A stretch of 40,414 bases of DNA from Pseudoalteromonas sp. H71 (GTDB lineage Bacteria > Pseudomonadota > Gammaproteobacteria > Enterobacterales > Alteromonadaceae): positions 243,289 through 283,702 of the forward strand of contig NZ_LODI01000001.1 of assembly GCF_001468485.1 (NCBI RefSeq), written 5' to 3'. Under the pieces are notes generated by a model. That model was given only the letters and a program-made list of their open reading frames with translations, was not told the origin of the DNA and did not search any database. Numbering within the stretch: position 1 is the first letter of the stretch; every line of letters begins with the position of its first letter. Both the position numbers and the translations under genes were made by a program. Below, in pieces: positions 8,523 through 18,382 of the stretch.

Positions 8523-10877
8523 TTAAAATTTATGGGTCAGCGTTAGCTTGGCATTTATTGGCAATTCAGGGAATGCCAAGGTTGCGCCAAAGTAACCGCC
8601 TTCAAATACAGGGCGCCAGTTTTTTTGGTTTGTGATGTTATTCACATCTAAACGCAACTTGGTGCTAGGCGTAAATGCATAGCTAGTATTAATGTTTAGC
8701 GTGTATTGATCACGAATTTTAACTGTTTGTAAAAGATCTAATGGGTAACTCTTTGTATATAGACCCGAAAAGCCAGTTTGCCATTTCGAATTAATTGAAT
8801 AATTTCCATTAAAACTGAATGACTGCTCAGGAATACCTTGTACTTGGCTGTTCGACGGTGCAAATGGTGTAAAGCTAGGTGCGCCAACACCGGTACCTGC
8901 AATAATGTCTGGGCGTGAGTTGTCAAAGGCATCGGCCACTTGTGCTGAATCTTGACTACTTGCAGAATTATCGTATTGCGCATCAATATAGCTGTAACCT
9001 GCGCTTAACCAGTAAGGGTAAGCATCATAAAATACTTGGCTTTCAAAGCCGGTGGTACGAATACCTGTATTACTGCCATCACGGTTACGTAGGCTGCGTC
9101 GTTGGCTAAATAGCGCGCCATCAGCATACCAATCGCTGTTGGTTGGTGCATATTTTAAACCAAACTCTACAAGCGTGTTTTCGGTTGCAAAGTTTTGTGC
9201 GCTAATAACGTTGCCGCCACCCAGTACATTACCCCCAGCCATACTATTTGATGTGGCTTCGTTATAACTGGCAGCACCGTAGCCGGTGAAATCAACATTT
9301 AGTTTGTAATTAAAACTCACTTGGCCTGATTGTAGCGTGTCGTGAATGCTATCGCTGGCTGCAGTTTGGCCTTGTGGTGCAATTGGGTCGCGCGCTTCTA
9401 CATCGTAATAATCAACACGGTAACCTACACTGGTATGAAATTTATCAGTCCAATCTGAGTCTTGTTGAATTGCAAATCCTGTTTGCCATGAACGTGAGTC
9501 AGTAGTGTCTGATAGGTTAAAGTCGCCGCTGCCATCGTTATTTATATCGTACTGCGCACCAGGTGATACGAACACACCAGGGCGAAGCTCAACTAAACGT
9601 GCTTTTTGTGCATCGGTTAAGGGAATGCGGCGGTTTGAAAGTGGACCAGTTAAATCAATTGGTAAATCGGCCTCGGTGGTAAATTGGCTGTAGCCAAGTA
9701 CTTTGTTGTAGCGAACGTCGAAAGCAAAAATTGTTTGCTGGTCGCTATTCCATTGGTAGGTAAGCTCAGTGCGATTTTGCGCAGTGTCGGCACCGTCAAT
9801 AATTTCAACAAAGCTATTTTGTGCTATTTCTTCACGTTGTAAATGTTGAAAGTAACTAATGTTTTTAATAGAAGCATTTGCGCTTAGCTCGCGTTTGTAA
9901 ATACTGTGAATTAAATAGGTTGTAGCTTCGTTTTGGTTATCAGGGTCGGTAAGTACGGTGCTGCGATCAATGTTTACTAGCCCAGTAGGCGACACAATTG
10001 AACCCGCAGCTGGTACTGTACTGCCATTTGCTTGTACGCCTTGGCCGGTAATATAAAGGCCATGATCGATAAGTGCTTGAGTAGGGCGGTTAATACCGGC
10101 GTTGTCGGTAAATTCAACTTGGTATAGTTCAAAGTTAATATCCCAGCTACTTTTGTCATCTGGTAATATTCGTAATGCAGCAAATAAGCTGTCGCTTTTA
10201 GTGCCCGAATAATCATAGTAGCTACCATGATCAAGGTGCTCATAGCTTACTCTAAAGCCTACTTTGTCTTTGATTATTGGGGCTGTAAAGTCAATTTGCG
10301 CACTGTATTGATCCCAACGGCCTGCTGATAAGCTCGCTTTACCCTTACTTTCGTCAGTCGACGCTTGTTTAGAGTGTAAATTAACAAACCCACCATTACG
10401 CTGACTCGAACCGAATAAAACAGGTGGAGCGCCTTTAACAACATCTATCTGTTCTATAGAGTTGAACGATAAAGGAACACCAAAACCGTTGTTTCCTGCT
10501 TGACGACGTGTTCCATCTTGAAAAAGCTCACCTAATTGGCCGCGAATTGTAGGCAAACTTGGCGCACCAAATCCACTTGCAGAATAGGTGTTTGGGCTTA
10601 CTGCTAATACGTCTTGTAAAGTAGTAATGTTTAGTTGCTCTATTAACTCGCTTGAAATAGGTGTTACTGAGCGTGCTATGTCTTGCAATGCTAAATTATC
10701 GCCAAAAGGGCCGTCAATTGTTTCATTTTTAACAGAAAGTCCTTGAGACTTTATAACTTGGCCTGCCACTTCAATATGCTCAATCGAATCTTGTGCTTGC
10801 GTTTTGTCAGCTGCAAAGGCTACAAGGGGAGTGTTTAATATAGTGGCTAAGGATAGTGCTAAGTATGCGTGTTTCAA
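8523..10877 (-). CDS. TonB-dependent outer membrane receptor
   Basis: A 784-residue receptor. A signal peptide (MKHAYLALSLATILNTPLVA) is followed by a plug domain (about residues 60-170) with the blocks LQDVLAVSPNTYSASGFGAPS, PTIRGQ and IDVVKGAPPVLFGSSQRNGG. A long beta-barrel ends in a terminal aromatic residue (KLTLTHKF). It takes up a bulky ligand, such as a ferric siderophore, across the outer membrane using TonB energy. The plug looks siderophore-receptor-like, but no ligand can be named. The reading starts with TTG at 10877 behind a GAGAG motif, and this start gives an intact signal peptide. No convincing Fur box was seen upstream. Confidence 0.88.
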   Translation of the reverse strand: MKHAYLALSLATILNTPLVAFAADKTQAQDSIEHIEVAGQVIKSQGLSVKNETIDGPFGDNLALQDIARSVTPISSELIEQLNITTLQDVLAVSPNTYSASGFGAPSLPTIRGQLGELFQDGTRRQAGNNGFGVPLSFNSIEQIDVVKGAPPVLFGSSQRNGGFVNLHSKQASTDESKGKASLSAGRWDQYSAQIDFTAPIIKDKVGFRVSYEHLDHGSYYDYSGTKSDSLFAALRILPDDKSSWDINFELYQVEFTDNAGINRPTQALIDHGLYITGQGVQANGSTVPAAGSIVSPTGLVNIDRSTVLTDPDNQNEATTYLIHSIYKRELSANASIKNISYFQHLQREEIAQNSFVEIIDGADTAQNRTELTYQWNSDQQTIFAFDVRYNKVLGYSQFTTEADLPIDLTGPLSNRRIPLTDAQKARLVELRPGVFVSPGAQYDINNDGSGDFNLSDTTDSRSWQTGFAIQQDSDWTDKFHTSVGYRVDYYDVEARDPIAPQGQTAASDSIHDTLQSGQVSFNYKLNVDFTGYGAASYNEATSNSMAGGNVLGGGNVISAQNFATENTLVEFGLKYAPTNSDWYADGALFSQRRSLRNRDGSNTGIRTTGFESQVFYDAYPYWLSAGYSYIDAQYDNSASSQDSAQVADAFDNSRPDIIAGTGVGAPSFTPFAPSNSQVQGIPEQSFSFNGNYSINSKWQTGFSGLYTKSYPLDLLQTVKIRDQYTLNINTSYAFTPSTKLRLDVNNITNQKNWRPVFEGGYFGATLAFPELPINAKLTLTHKF

Positions 10878-11124
10878 GCGTTGTCTCTCTAGTGTAATTA
10901 GTTACTGGCGATAAAGACCGAAAGGAATAAAAATATCTTTCAATCAAAGTTTAACTTTTTTAATTTTTAGAATGGATGTCTGCAAATTATGCTTATTATA
11001 GTCTTTAAACGTTAACTATTGTTGATTACCAATTCGTATTAAATCTTAATAGTCTGAAATTAATCATAGCTTATACGGTCTTGTTCAATTCTTGGTTTAT
11101 TTATATATTTTTAAAGGAAATTTT

Positions 11125-11538
11125 ATGACAGGTTCTTTAAGTAGCGATGTTCAAAGCCGTTTACAGTGGTCACTTTTGTCGCTTCGTTTAGGTGTTTTTA
11201 TAGTAATGATAATGTGGACTCTCGATAAGTTTGTGAATCCGGGTCACAGTGCACGTATATTCGAACACTTTTATGGGATTAATGGCTCTACTGACGTTGT
11301 TGCTTATGTATTGGGCGCGCTTCAGCTTATTTTAATGTTGGCATTTTTAGCAGGGATCAAAAAACGAATTACTTACGGTGTGGTTTTTATAATGCATGGT
11401 TTGTCTACGTTGTCATCGTATAACCAATACATAGATGGATTTAATAACTTATTATTTTTTGCAGCGTGGCCAATGTGGGCAGCGTGTTTTGCGCTGTATT
11501 TATTACGAGATCAAGACTCTAAATTCACAGTAAAGTAG
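11125..11538 (+). CDS. Small DoxX-like integral membrane protein
   Basis: A 137-residue protein with four predicted membrane helices, near residues 10-31, 50-72, 78-97 and 108-126. The LRLGVFIVMIMWTLDKFVNP opening resembles the DoxX family, whose members have varied and mostly unknown roles in membranes. The start is ATG 11125, preceded by AAAGGAAA; an earlier ATG at 11092 lacks such a site. It is divergent from the TonB receptor gene, with 247 bp between the two starts. Confidence 0.6.
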   Translation: MTGSLSSDVQSRLQWSLLSLRLGVFIVMIMWTLDKFVNPGHSARIFEHFYGINGSTDVVAYVLGALQLILMLAFLAGIKKRITYGVVFIMHGLSTLSSYNQYIDGFNNLLFFAAWPMWAACFALYLLRDQDSKFTVK

Positions 11539-11556
11539 AGCGCTTATACAAAAAAA

Positions 11557-11584
11557 TGGTTATAAGCCAATTAGCTTATAACCA
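11557..11584 (-). terminator. Bidirectional hairpin terminator between convergent genes
   Basis: GGTTATAAGC (11558-11567) pairs perfectly with GCTTATAACC (11574-11583), and a flanking T-A pair gives an 11-bp stem with loop CAATTA. On the minus strand a run of T follows (opposite 11551-11556), so it terminates the hemerythrin gene well. On the plus strand it follows the DoxX-like stop by 19 bp but is followed by A rather than T. Confidence 0.75.
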
Positions 11585-11625
11585 AAATTACACAGGGAGG
11601 TGTATGAATTTGTTACCTGCAATGG

Positions 11626-12051
11626 TTAGTGCATTGCGTCGTTGTATTTATCGCCTAGGCGCTCTTTTTGGCCTTCAGACAGCGCTTTACCCGCTAGCTG
11701 AAATACCTCATGTTCTTCTTCATCTAAATGATGATGCACTAAATGGTGTAATTTTTTAGCCTCGACCAACCATGCCGACGAGCTCATTTCGGTGTCTTCA
11801 AGTTGTTCAATTAATTCGTCTATTTCGTGGTGTTCGGCAACGCTATGACGGGCTTTTTCTTGTGTTAAGTCTTCACAAATTAATGGATTATAAAAGTAAC
11901 GTTCTTCAAATTTGGCATGTTCTTCTAGCTGCGTTTTTAGCTCATCCATTAAGCTGTGGCGTTTTTGTGTATCGCCTTTTGTTTGAATAAGCGCATCAAC
12001 TAATTCGCGTTGTTTATCATGGTCATTACGTAGTGCTTCAAAAATATTCAT
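11626..12051 (-). CDS. Hemerythrin HHE domain protein
   Basis: A 141-residue helical cytoplasmic protein of the hemerythrin-like HHE family. Ligands of a diiron site are visible: H11 in NDHDKQ, H45xxxE49 in EEHAKFEER, H74/H75 in AEHHEID, and the cluster HHLVHHHLDEEEHEVF (102-117), which supplies a second HxxxE. Such proteins bind O2 or NO, or handle iron; which applies here is not evident. AGGAAG lies just before the ATG. It stands alone between a convergent DoxX-like gene and the cyclase gene upstream. Confidence 0.88.
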   Translation of the reverse strand: MNIFEALRNDHDKQRELVDALIQTKGDTQKRHSLMDELKTQLEEHAKFEERYFYNPLICEDLTQEKARHSVAEHHEIDELIEQLEDTEMSSSAWLVEAKKLHHLVHHHLDEEEHEVFQLAGKALSEGQKERLGDKYNDAMH

Positions 12052-12245
12052 AAATCTTCCTAATTAATTACGTTGCTTGTAACGATTGAAGCAAACGTAG
12101 TGCCATAGTGTAACTTTATGAAATTACTTGGTTTTATATTTGGTGTGTTTGTTAGGCTGTTTTATCTATGTATTTTTTACAGACAAGAGGGTGAAATAAT
12201 TTCTCACTTACCAAACGTGCTAAAATTTGCTAAACCCTAATGCGT

Positions 12246-14165
12246 CTAGGGCTGCTCTACATTAACTTGATTGCGGCCATTTTGTTTGGCTTTATAAAGA
12301 AGCTCATCGGCATGGATGATGAGTTTTTCAAGTGAGCGATTAGAAGAGGCACTAATTGCTGCGCCTGCGCTAAAAGTAATGGTTTCTGTGTTTTTTAAGC
12401 CTTCTATTTCACTACAATAATTAGTTAGCGCATTAGCAATAGAATCGAATGTTGCTTCAACACTTTTTTTATCTACTGTGTTTAAAACAAATAACCATTC
12501 TTCACCACCATAGCGGCCAAATTGGTCATCATCGTCGAGTACACTTTGTGCTGCACGCGCAAAGGTAACAAGTACTGCATCCCCTACATCATGGCCATAG
12601 GTATCGTTGATATGTTTAAATAAATCTAAATCAACAATAGCAATAGTTGCGTTGCTTTGTTTAAGTGTATTAGCGGCTTTTTTCATTATACCGCGTCGAT
12701 TAAAACTTTTAGTTAAATAGTCTGTTAGCGCCATACTGTAGTATTTTTTACGCTGAAGTACCTGTTTATAAATGAGTAATAACGACACAAGAACTAAAAT
12801 AAATGCAATTGTTGCGCTTAAACGCCAAATAATTTTTTGTTGATATTCTTCTTTAGCAAGTAGCTCATTTATGTTTTTGTCGTATTCTAATTGAAGTATT
12901 TTTTCTTCTTTTTCTTTCACTTCAAATTTTATTTGCAGTGTTTTAATGTTTGTTTCGCTGGTGGCTTCGTAATGCTTTTTCATAAATGTAAGCATTTGCT
13001 CCATAGCATCAAATGCATCGTCTGTTTTGTTTAGGTTTCGTTTTAATTGATATCGCTTTTGAAGAAATTCAGCTTTGTAAATGCTGCGACTAAAGTCGTC
13101 TAACATCGAAAATACTTGATCATTCATTTTATCGGCTTTTTCAGGTAAGCCTTGTTTTGAATAGATATCTAACATTAAGATCATTGTTGCTAGTTTCATA
13201 TCGCCTATTTCAGCTGCACGGGCAACTTTAAGGTTTTTATTTGCTAGGGTTAAAGCGTCTTCGTAGTTTTCTTGTTTATACAAAATGTTAGCAATTGAAT
13301 ACTGTGCAAAAGAAAGTCCTTTTTGCATATCAACAGATTCAAAATAGGCGAGTGCTTTATCAAAATAAATAAGTGCTTCTTGTAGCTTGTTTATTTCAAG
13401 CAATACGTTACCTAAACTCCAATAGGCTTTTGCTGTATATAAGCCATCTTGTGTTTGCTGGTAAGCAACGAGTGCTTTTTTAGCGTAAATAATGCCTTTT
13501 TCTTTTTCGTCTAAGTAATTATAAGCGTCGGCTATTTTTCTATAGAAGTAACCTTGCGATGCAATATCATTTTTTTGAATTGCTAGCTCTAATCCGTCAA
13601 GTGCAACACTTAAGGTTTTTTTTAGGTCATCTGTTTCTGTATAATAAAACGCGAAGGCTTTTAATATGATAATTTTTTCGGCGGGTGTAGATTGCGCATA
13701 ACGCGTTTCTAATTTTTTAATAACATCGCTTGCTTGTTTGAGCTTTTTTTTCAAGCTCAGTAATTTTAGTTGTGACTCTAAAAATAGCAGTAAAATGTCG
13801 GGCTGTTTAGGCAGTTGTTGATTTGCTAAATACTCATTAAGGTGGGCATTTAGCTCATCATACTTTTCTTGTCTAAAAAGAAGCTCGGCATAAATGGCAG
13901 CGGATTCTAAATGTAGTGAGTTACTATACTTTAATTTACTCAGTTCATACGCTTGAGTAATTTGTTTTTTGTTTTGCAGGTAATCAAGCTTATCGGTTCT
14001 TACATTTTTAATAAGTACGCTTACGGCTTTTTGGCTTAACTCAATGGAGGACGTATTTGCAGAGTTAGCAGTACTTTGAAAAGTGGCAAGTAAAAAAAAG
14101 ATAACGACAACCGGCTTAATCACTGCCCTGAGGTAGCTCATTTGCGTTTGTATATTTATCATCAT
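12246..14165 (-). CDS. TPR-containing diguanylate cyclase (GGDEF)
   Basis: A 639-residue membrane-bound sensor. A signal sequence (residues ~10-33) leads into a periplasmic region of tetratricopeptide repeats (about 40-400), for example EKGIIYAKKALVAYQQ and EALIYFDKALAYFES. A short coiled coil, one membrane helix (about 448-468) and a C-terminal GGDEF domain follow. The active-site loop reads GGEEW (553-557), with W in place of F. The inhibitory RxxD site is absent: an aspartate stands where the arginine is expected. It should make cyclic di-GMP in response to a periplasmic signal, without product inhibition through the usual I-site. Start choice among M1, M2 and M9 is open; all retain the signal sequence. 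Confidence 0.87.
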   Translation of the reverse strand: MMINIQTQMSYLRAVIKPVVVIFFLLATFQSTANSANTSSIELSQKAVSVLIKNVRTDKLDYLQNKKQITQAYELSKLKYSNSLHLESAAIYAELLFRQEKYDELNAHLNEYLANQQLPKQPDILLLFLESQLKLLSLKKKLKQASDVIKKLETRYAQSTPAEKIIILKAFAFYYTETDDLKKTLSVALDGLELAIQKNDIASQGYFYRKIADAYNYLDEKEKGIIYAKKALVAYQQTQDGLYTAKAYWSLGNVLLEINKLQEALIYFDKALAYFESVDMQKGLSFAQYSIANILYKQENYEDALTLANKNLKVARAAEIGDMKLATMILMLDIYSKQGLPEKADKMNDQVFSMLDDFSRSIYKAEFLQKRYQLKRNLNKTDDAFDAMEQMLTFMKKHYEATSETNIKTLQIKFEVKEKEEKILQLEYDKNINELLAKEEYQQKIIWRLSATIAFILVLVSLLLIYKQVLQRKKYYSMALTDYLTKSFNRRGIMKKAANTLKQSNATIAIVDLDLFKHINDTYGHDVGDAVLVTFARAAQSVLDDDDQFGRYGGEEWLFVLNTVDKKSVEATFDSIANALTNYCSEIEGLKNTETITFSAGAAISASSNRSLEKLIIHADELLYKAKQNGRNQVNVEQP

Positions 14166-14395
14166 GTTAGTCCCTTACCAATTTAGTATACGTTACTTAA
14201 TACTACGACAACGCTCAGTTATTTAACCTGTGTGCGTAAAATTACACCCAAAATGTGTAGCTAATAAAATACAAATAGATGTTTTCAAGGCGTTACTCAT
14301 GTAATCACATTATCATAAAAGTTATTTTAAAAAATATCTACGTCCATAATCTTAGTATTAGCACGGTATGAAACGCGTAATTTAATGCTTAATTA

Positions 14396-16048
14396 TTAAA
14401 AATCAGCGGCAACTTTAAACTCTAATCGTTCATGAGTAATCGGGTGTGTGAACGCCAAGTACTCAGCGTGCAGATGTAATCGGTCTGCTTTTTTACCATA
14501 GTGTGTATCACCAACAATAGGGGTATTTAAACCCAAAACATGTGCACAGTGCACTCGCAATTGGTGTGTGCGGCCTGTTTTAGGATATAGCTGCAAGCGT
14601 GTTGTGTTGTTTTTTCGCTCAAGCACTTGCCATGTTGTTAGTGAAGGCTTACCTTTTTGGTAACACACTTTTTGGCGCGGTTTATCATCAAAGTCTGGTG
14701 TAAGGGGTAACTCTATAGTCCCGCTTTCTTGCTCTATGTTGCCGTCGACTAAAGCAACGTAGCGTTTTTCTATTGTGCGCTCAATAAATTGTTTTTGAAT
14801 GGCTTTATGTGCCCGTTTATTTAGGGCAATAATTAATAGCCCGGAAGTAGACATATCCAATCGGTGCACAATAAGTGGGCCTGTAGCCTCTGGAAATTGT
14901 GTTTTCATACGCAAAAATACAGAATCGTCTATGGTAATGCCGGGTACCGATAAAAACTCTGCCGGTTTATTCACTATGACCAAATCATCATCTTGATAAA
15001 CAACAGCAAGCTCTTTATCTTGTGCCGGGTTATTGAGAAGCGGGCTCGGTTCTACGTTTAAACCTTTTAACATGTGGCCCAAAATAGGTTGGCATTTACT
15101 AAAGCAAGAAGGGTAGTAGTTTTTATGTTGCCTAACCGATGATTTTGGCGGCGCTCCCCACCAAAATTCACCCATAGCAATAGGCGTTAATTTATGTTTA
15201 AACGCATGCTGAAGTAACTTAGGCGCTGCGCAGTCACCAGCTCCCGATGCTGGCGTGTGCTCAGGTAATTTAGCAAAGATAGCATTAAGGTCTTCTGTTT
15301 CGCCCTCAATATTAAGAAATTGATACTGGGCAAATAGCATTTTTTGTAAGCTTTTAGAGAGTGTTTTACGGCGTTTTTTTAAATGCTCAAGCTCATCGTC
15401 TATTTTGCTATGCGCTTGTTCAAGCGTGACTAGCTGTGTTTGCCATTTTTGCTTTAATGCCTGAAGCTGTTTTTTTTCTTCAATACTTTGAGTTGCCAGC
15501 TTTTTTTTGAGTTGCTGAATTTTAGTCTTACTCGATTTTTTTTCAGCGTCGCTGCGTTGTTTTTTCCGCTTTTTTCTACTTTTTTGCATTAAAGCATGCT
15601 GCGCTTGCAGTTCTTTTTCAAAGCCTTCGTTGGCTGTTGCTAATAACTGGCTTATGCTTTTTAGCTGCTCACTGTGTTCAAGCTCGTTTATTTGCGCGTT
15701 TATGTCATTTATTATTTTACTTTTGGCTAAGTAGTTTTCATCGTTCAATTGCATACTTGAAATAGGGGGAACAAAGTCAATGCTGGCTTTGTCTGCATCA
15801 ACTTGCCCTGAGTAGGCTGCTAAAAAACCAAGTTCGTTTTGCTCATTTTTAACCACTAATACGCCAAACATTTTACCCGCGTTTTCAGCTTTTAAATGTG
15901 GCAGTGTTTCGAGCTGCTGTTGCAATTGTTCGCTTGCTGCAATAGTCAGTGGGTGTGGCTCGTAAAAAAATGGGTAAGTAAACTGTTCCGGTAACGAAAT
16001 AGTAGAAACAGGTTGAGCAAATGGAGTAAAACAAGGGCTGTTTGGCAT
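14396..16048 (-). CDS. RluA-family pseudouridine synthase with long coiled-coil N-terminal region
   Basis: A 550-residue protein. The C-terminal ~220 residues are an RluA-type synthase with the catalytic HRLDMSTSG motif (Asp398), the LVDGNIEQESG strand and the RTHQLRVHCA motif. It isomerises uridine to pseudouridine in structured RNA, probably rRNA or tRNA; the site is unknown. The first ~320 residues are not part of the usual enzyme (RluA itself is about 220 residues). They contain a highly charged coiled coil (about 140-235) rich in K, E and Q and then a cysteine-containing segment. Long variants of this type occur in marine gammaproteobacteria. It is a single gene with no close same-strand partner. 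Confidence 0.86.
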   Translation of the reverse strand: MPNSPCFTPFAQPVSTISLPEQFTYPFFYEPHPLTIAASEQLQQQLETLPHLKAENAGKMFGVLVVKNEQNELGFLAAYSGQVDADKASIDFVPPISSMQLNDENYLAKSKIINDINAQINELEHSEQLKSISQLLATANEGFEKELQAQHALMQKSRKKRKKQRSDAEKKSSKTKIQQLKKKLATQSIEEKKQLQALKQKWQTQLVTLEQAHSKIDDELEHLKKRRKTLSKSLQKMLFAQYQFLNIEGETEDLNAIFAKLPEHTPASGAGDCAAPKLLQHAFKHKLTPIAMGEFWWGAPPKSSVRQHKNYYPSCFSKCQPILGHMLKGLNVEPSPLLNNPAQDKELAVVYQDDDLVIVNKPAEFLSVPGITIDDSVFLRMKTQFPEATGPLIVHRLDMSTSGLLIIALNKRAHKAIQKQFIERTIEKRYVALVDGNIEQESGTIELPLTPDFDDKPRQKVCYQKGKPSLTTWQVLERKNNTTRLQLYPKTGRTHQLRVHCAHVLGLNTPIVGDTHYGKKADRLHLHAEYLAFTHPITHERLEFKVAADF

Positions 16049-16137
16049 AGCAGTCGAATTATGAGATTGAGACGAAGAATTGATTTAGATTTTACCACAG
16101 CATGAGCTTGGTGGGTGATATTGGTTATACAAATAAT

Positions 16138-16165
16138 AAAAAAAGGCCAACAATAATGCTGGCCT
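16138..16165 (-). terminator. Intrinsic terminator of the first S9 peptidase gene
   Basis: On the minus strand, AGGCCAGCA pairs with TGTTGGCCT around a TTAT loop (9 bp, one G-T pair) and is followed at once by seven T residues. It lies 23 bp past the peptidase stop at 16188. This is a textbook rho-independent terminator. Confidence 0.88.
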
Positions 16166-16187
16166 CACTATTTTAACTTACCACAAA

Positions 16188-18236
16188 TTATTTATTGGCA
16201 TCTTTTACAGCTTTAAGCTTTGCTGCATGGTCTATTTCGTAATCAGGCATGTCTTTTTTACCTTCTATTAAATAGTTATCCATCCAACGCATTAAACGTA
16301 GACTGTAGTCATATTGTGCTGCCACTTTACGGTTACCATGGCCTTCACCTGGGTAATAAACAAGGCGAACATCTTTACCTTGTACTTTCATGTAGCGGTA
16401 TAGCTCCATTGACTGTGCTGGATGAACACGCGGGTCGTCTTTACCGTGCATAATAAGTAATGGTGTTTCAGATTGGCCAGCCCAAAAAATAGGGCTGCGC
16501 TCTAAGTACCATTGCCATTTATCCCATGGGTATGAACGGGCATGTACCAAGTGCATTTCGTTAGAGATGTCAGTAGTACCAAACTTAGATAGCTGATTAG
16601 TTACACCCACAAACATAACGCTTGCTGCAAAATGCTCAGTTAGTTTTGTTGCACCCCAAGCAGAGGCGTAACCGCCGTATGAGCCACCCGTAATACCAAC
16701 GCGTTTACTGTCAACTAAACCCATTTCTACTAAATGGTTTTTAAAGTCCACCAAGTCGTCAAACTCTTTACCCGCATAGTCGTTTTGCCCTAGTTTTGAG
16801 TAATCAACGCCTTTACCTGTAGAGCCGCGATAGTTCGGATAAAACACCGCGTAACCGCGTGCTGCACCCATTTGACCTGGGCGAGAGTAATTGGTGATCC
16901 ACCCATCTTTGTCGTGACTTTCTGGGCCGCCATGTACTGACATAATAAGTGGGTAGCGTGTGCCTTTTTTGTAATCGAGCGGATAGACAAGTACGCCGTC
17001 TAACTCAACACCATCACGCGCTTTAAGCTTGATGGTTTCTTGTTTTGCAAAACGCTTATCGTTTAACCAGTTGTTAGAATCGGTTAAACGCTTTGCTTTT
17101 TTACTACGCACAATAAACACTTCGTTAGGATGTTTAGCGCTGTTACCACGAAGAGCTAATGTTTTATCTGAATGAGAAACACTAAGCTGCGTTGCAATGA
17201 ATTGGCCTTCATCAACTAGCTTTTTGTACTTATTAGAGCCTGCTTTAATACTGGCAACAAAGCTTTGTGTACCTACATTGGCAATAAAGTTGAGTGTGCT
17301 GCGCTTATGCGACCATTCAAAATCAACTACGTGGCCCATAAAGTTAGGCAACCACTCAGTGATTTTTGCGGTTTCAGTGTCGGCAATAAATAAGCGTCCA
17401 GTAGCAGGATCATGCTGATCCTCTGCGCCCAAAATAGCCACATACTTACCATCATGCGATAACTCTGCGTCGCCTAGTTTACCTTGTGTTTTAAACGATA
17501 AAGTTACTTTTTCGTTAGCAATATCATAAAGGTGCCACATTGATTTGGTATAGCGATCGTCAATAAGTGCAGTAGGTTGGGTTTTAACGAGTAGTTTTTC
17601 ACTGTCTGCAGACCAATTTACATCACTTACGTAGCTATCTATGTTTATGGCTGTTGGCGACAATGGTTTGTCAGCTTTAGCTAAATCAACAATAAAGAGT
17701 TGTTTGTTTTTTAAACCTAGTTCATATACTTCTGCTTTAAAACCAAGTTTTTTTAATTCTTTATCTGATTTGTCAGCAGCTGGCATGGCTAATAACGCAA
17801 GCTGTTTGTTATCAGGGCTTAGTTGATAGCTTGAAATAGAAGTCCCTTTTAACGACATAACAGCTTGTGCTTGTCCGCCATCAACTGGGATCTGGTATAG
17901 AGAAGTAAATTTGTCGTCTTTTAATTTCGCTAAAAAGTATATTGTTTTACTGTCGTTTGACCATTGAATGCTTTTTATATTAACCGAGCCGGTAATAAAT
18001 GGGCGTTCAATACCTTCATCGTCTACAACATAAAGTTCGCTGTAATTACTGCCATTTTCGTCAACGTAAAGCGTGCGTGGTAACGAACGTGTAAATGCAA
18101 CGCTTTCGCCATCAGGGCTTACACTTGTTTGTATTACCGATTTTACTTTTGGTATATCTTCAACTGTTATTGCTGATTGCGCAAATGCAAGTGAGCTTGA
18201 AAGCCCGATTGCCAGCGCTAAGCTAGTTTTTAGCAT
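16188..18236 (-). CDS. S9 family prolyl oligopeptidase-type serine peptidase, exported
   Basis: A 682-residue protein with a signal peptide (MLKTSLALAIGLSSSLAFAQ), a beta-propeller domain (about 30-400) and a C-terminal alpha/beta hydrolase domain. The triad can be placed: Ser519 in GGSYGGY, Asp600/601 in GKDDPRVHP and His633 in GEGHGNR. It resembles acylaminoacyl- and dipeptidyl-peptidases that cut small peptides in the periplasm or outside the cell. AAAGGAT precedes the ATG. A strong terminator follows, so it is probably monocistronic. It is one of two S9 peptidases in the window; the other (at 22273) is a separate subfamily. Confidence 0.9.
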   Translation of the reverse strand: MLKTSLALAIGLSSSLAFAQSAITVEDIPKVKSVIQTSVSPDGESVAFTRSLPRTLYVDENGSNYSELYVVDDEGIERPFITGSVNIKSIQWSNDSKTIYFLAKLKDDKFTSLYQIPVDGGQAQAVMSLKGTSISSYQLSPDNKQLALLAMPAADKSDKELKKLGFKAEVYELGLKNKQLFIVDLAKADKPLSPTAINIDSYVSDVNWSADSEKLLVKTQPTALIDDRYTKSMWHLYDIANEKVTLSFKTQGKLGDAELSHDGKYVAILGAEDQHDPATGRLFIADTETAKITEWLPNFMGHVVDFEWSHKRSTLNFIANVGTQSFVASIKAGSNKYKKLVDEGQFIATQLSVSHSDKTLALRGNSAKHPNEVFIVRSKKAKRLTDSNNWLNDKRFAKQETIKLKARDGVELDGVLVYPLDYKKGTRYPLIMSVHGGPESHDKDGWITNYSRPGQMGAARGYAVFYPNYRGSTGKGVDYSKLGQNDYAGKEFDDLVDFKNHLVEMGLVDSKRVGITGGSYGGYASAWGATKLTEHFAASVMFVGVTNQLSKFGTTDISNEMHLVHARSYPWDKWQWYLERSPIFWAGQSETPLLIMHGKDDPRVHPAQSMELYRYMKVQGKDVRLVYYPGEGHGNRKVAAQYDYSLRLMRWMDNYLIEGKKDMPDYEIDHAAKLKAVKDANK

Positions 18237-18356
18237 TGTTATATCCTTTATTTTTAAAATCCAGATTAGTATAACAAGCTAAGGTCAATAAACTAAAAAA
18301 TGCGATTAATGCTCAAAAGAGGGCGTTAAATGAAGGTGATAAAATAAATGATGAGT

Positions 18357-18377
18357 AGCGCGGAATGACCCCGCGCT
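18357..18377 (-). terminator. Hairpin after the ThrE-type gene
   Basis: AGCGCGG (18357-18363) pairs with CCGCGCT (18371-18377) around a 7-nt loop, just past the stop of the exporter gene. It is GC-rich but lacks a clean T run, so it is a likely though not ideal terminator. Confidence 0.5.
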
Positions 18378-18382
18378 GTCTT

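Noticed and set aside
10878..11124. A Fur box upstream of the TonB receptor
   Set aside because: Only loose AT-rich similarity was found and no palindrome close to the Fur consensus, so iron regulation is not claimed.
11556..11759. A plus-strand open frame between the DoxX-like and hemerythrin genes
   Set aside because: It begins in the terminator hairpin and runs antisense through the end of the hemerythrin gene, with no family features of its own.
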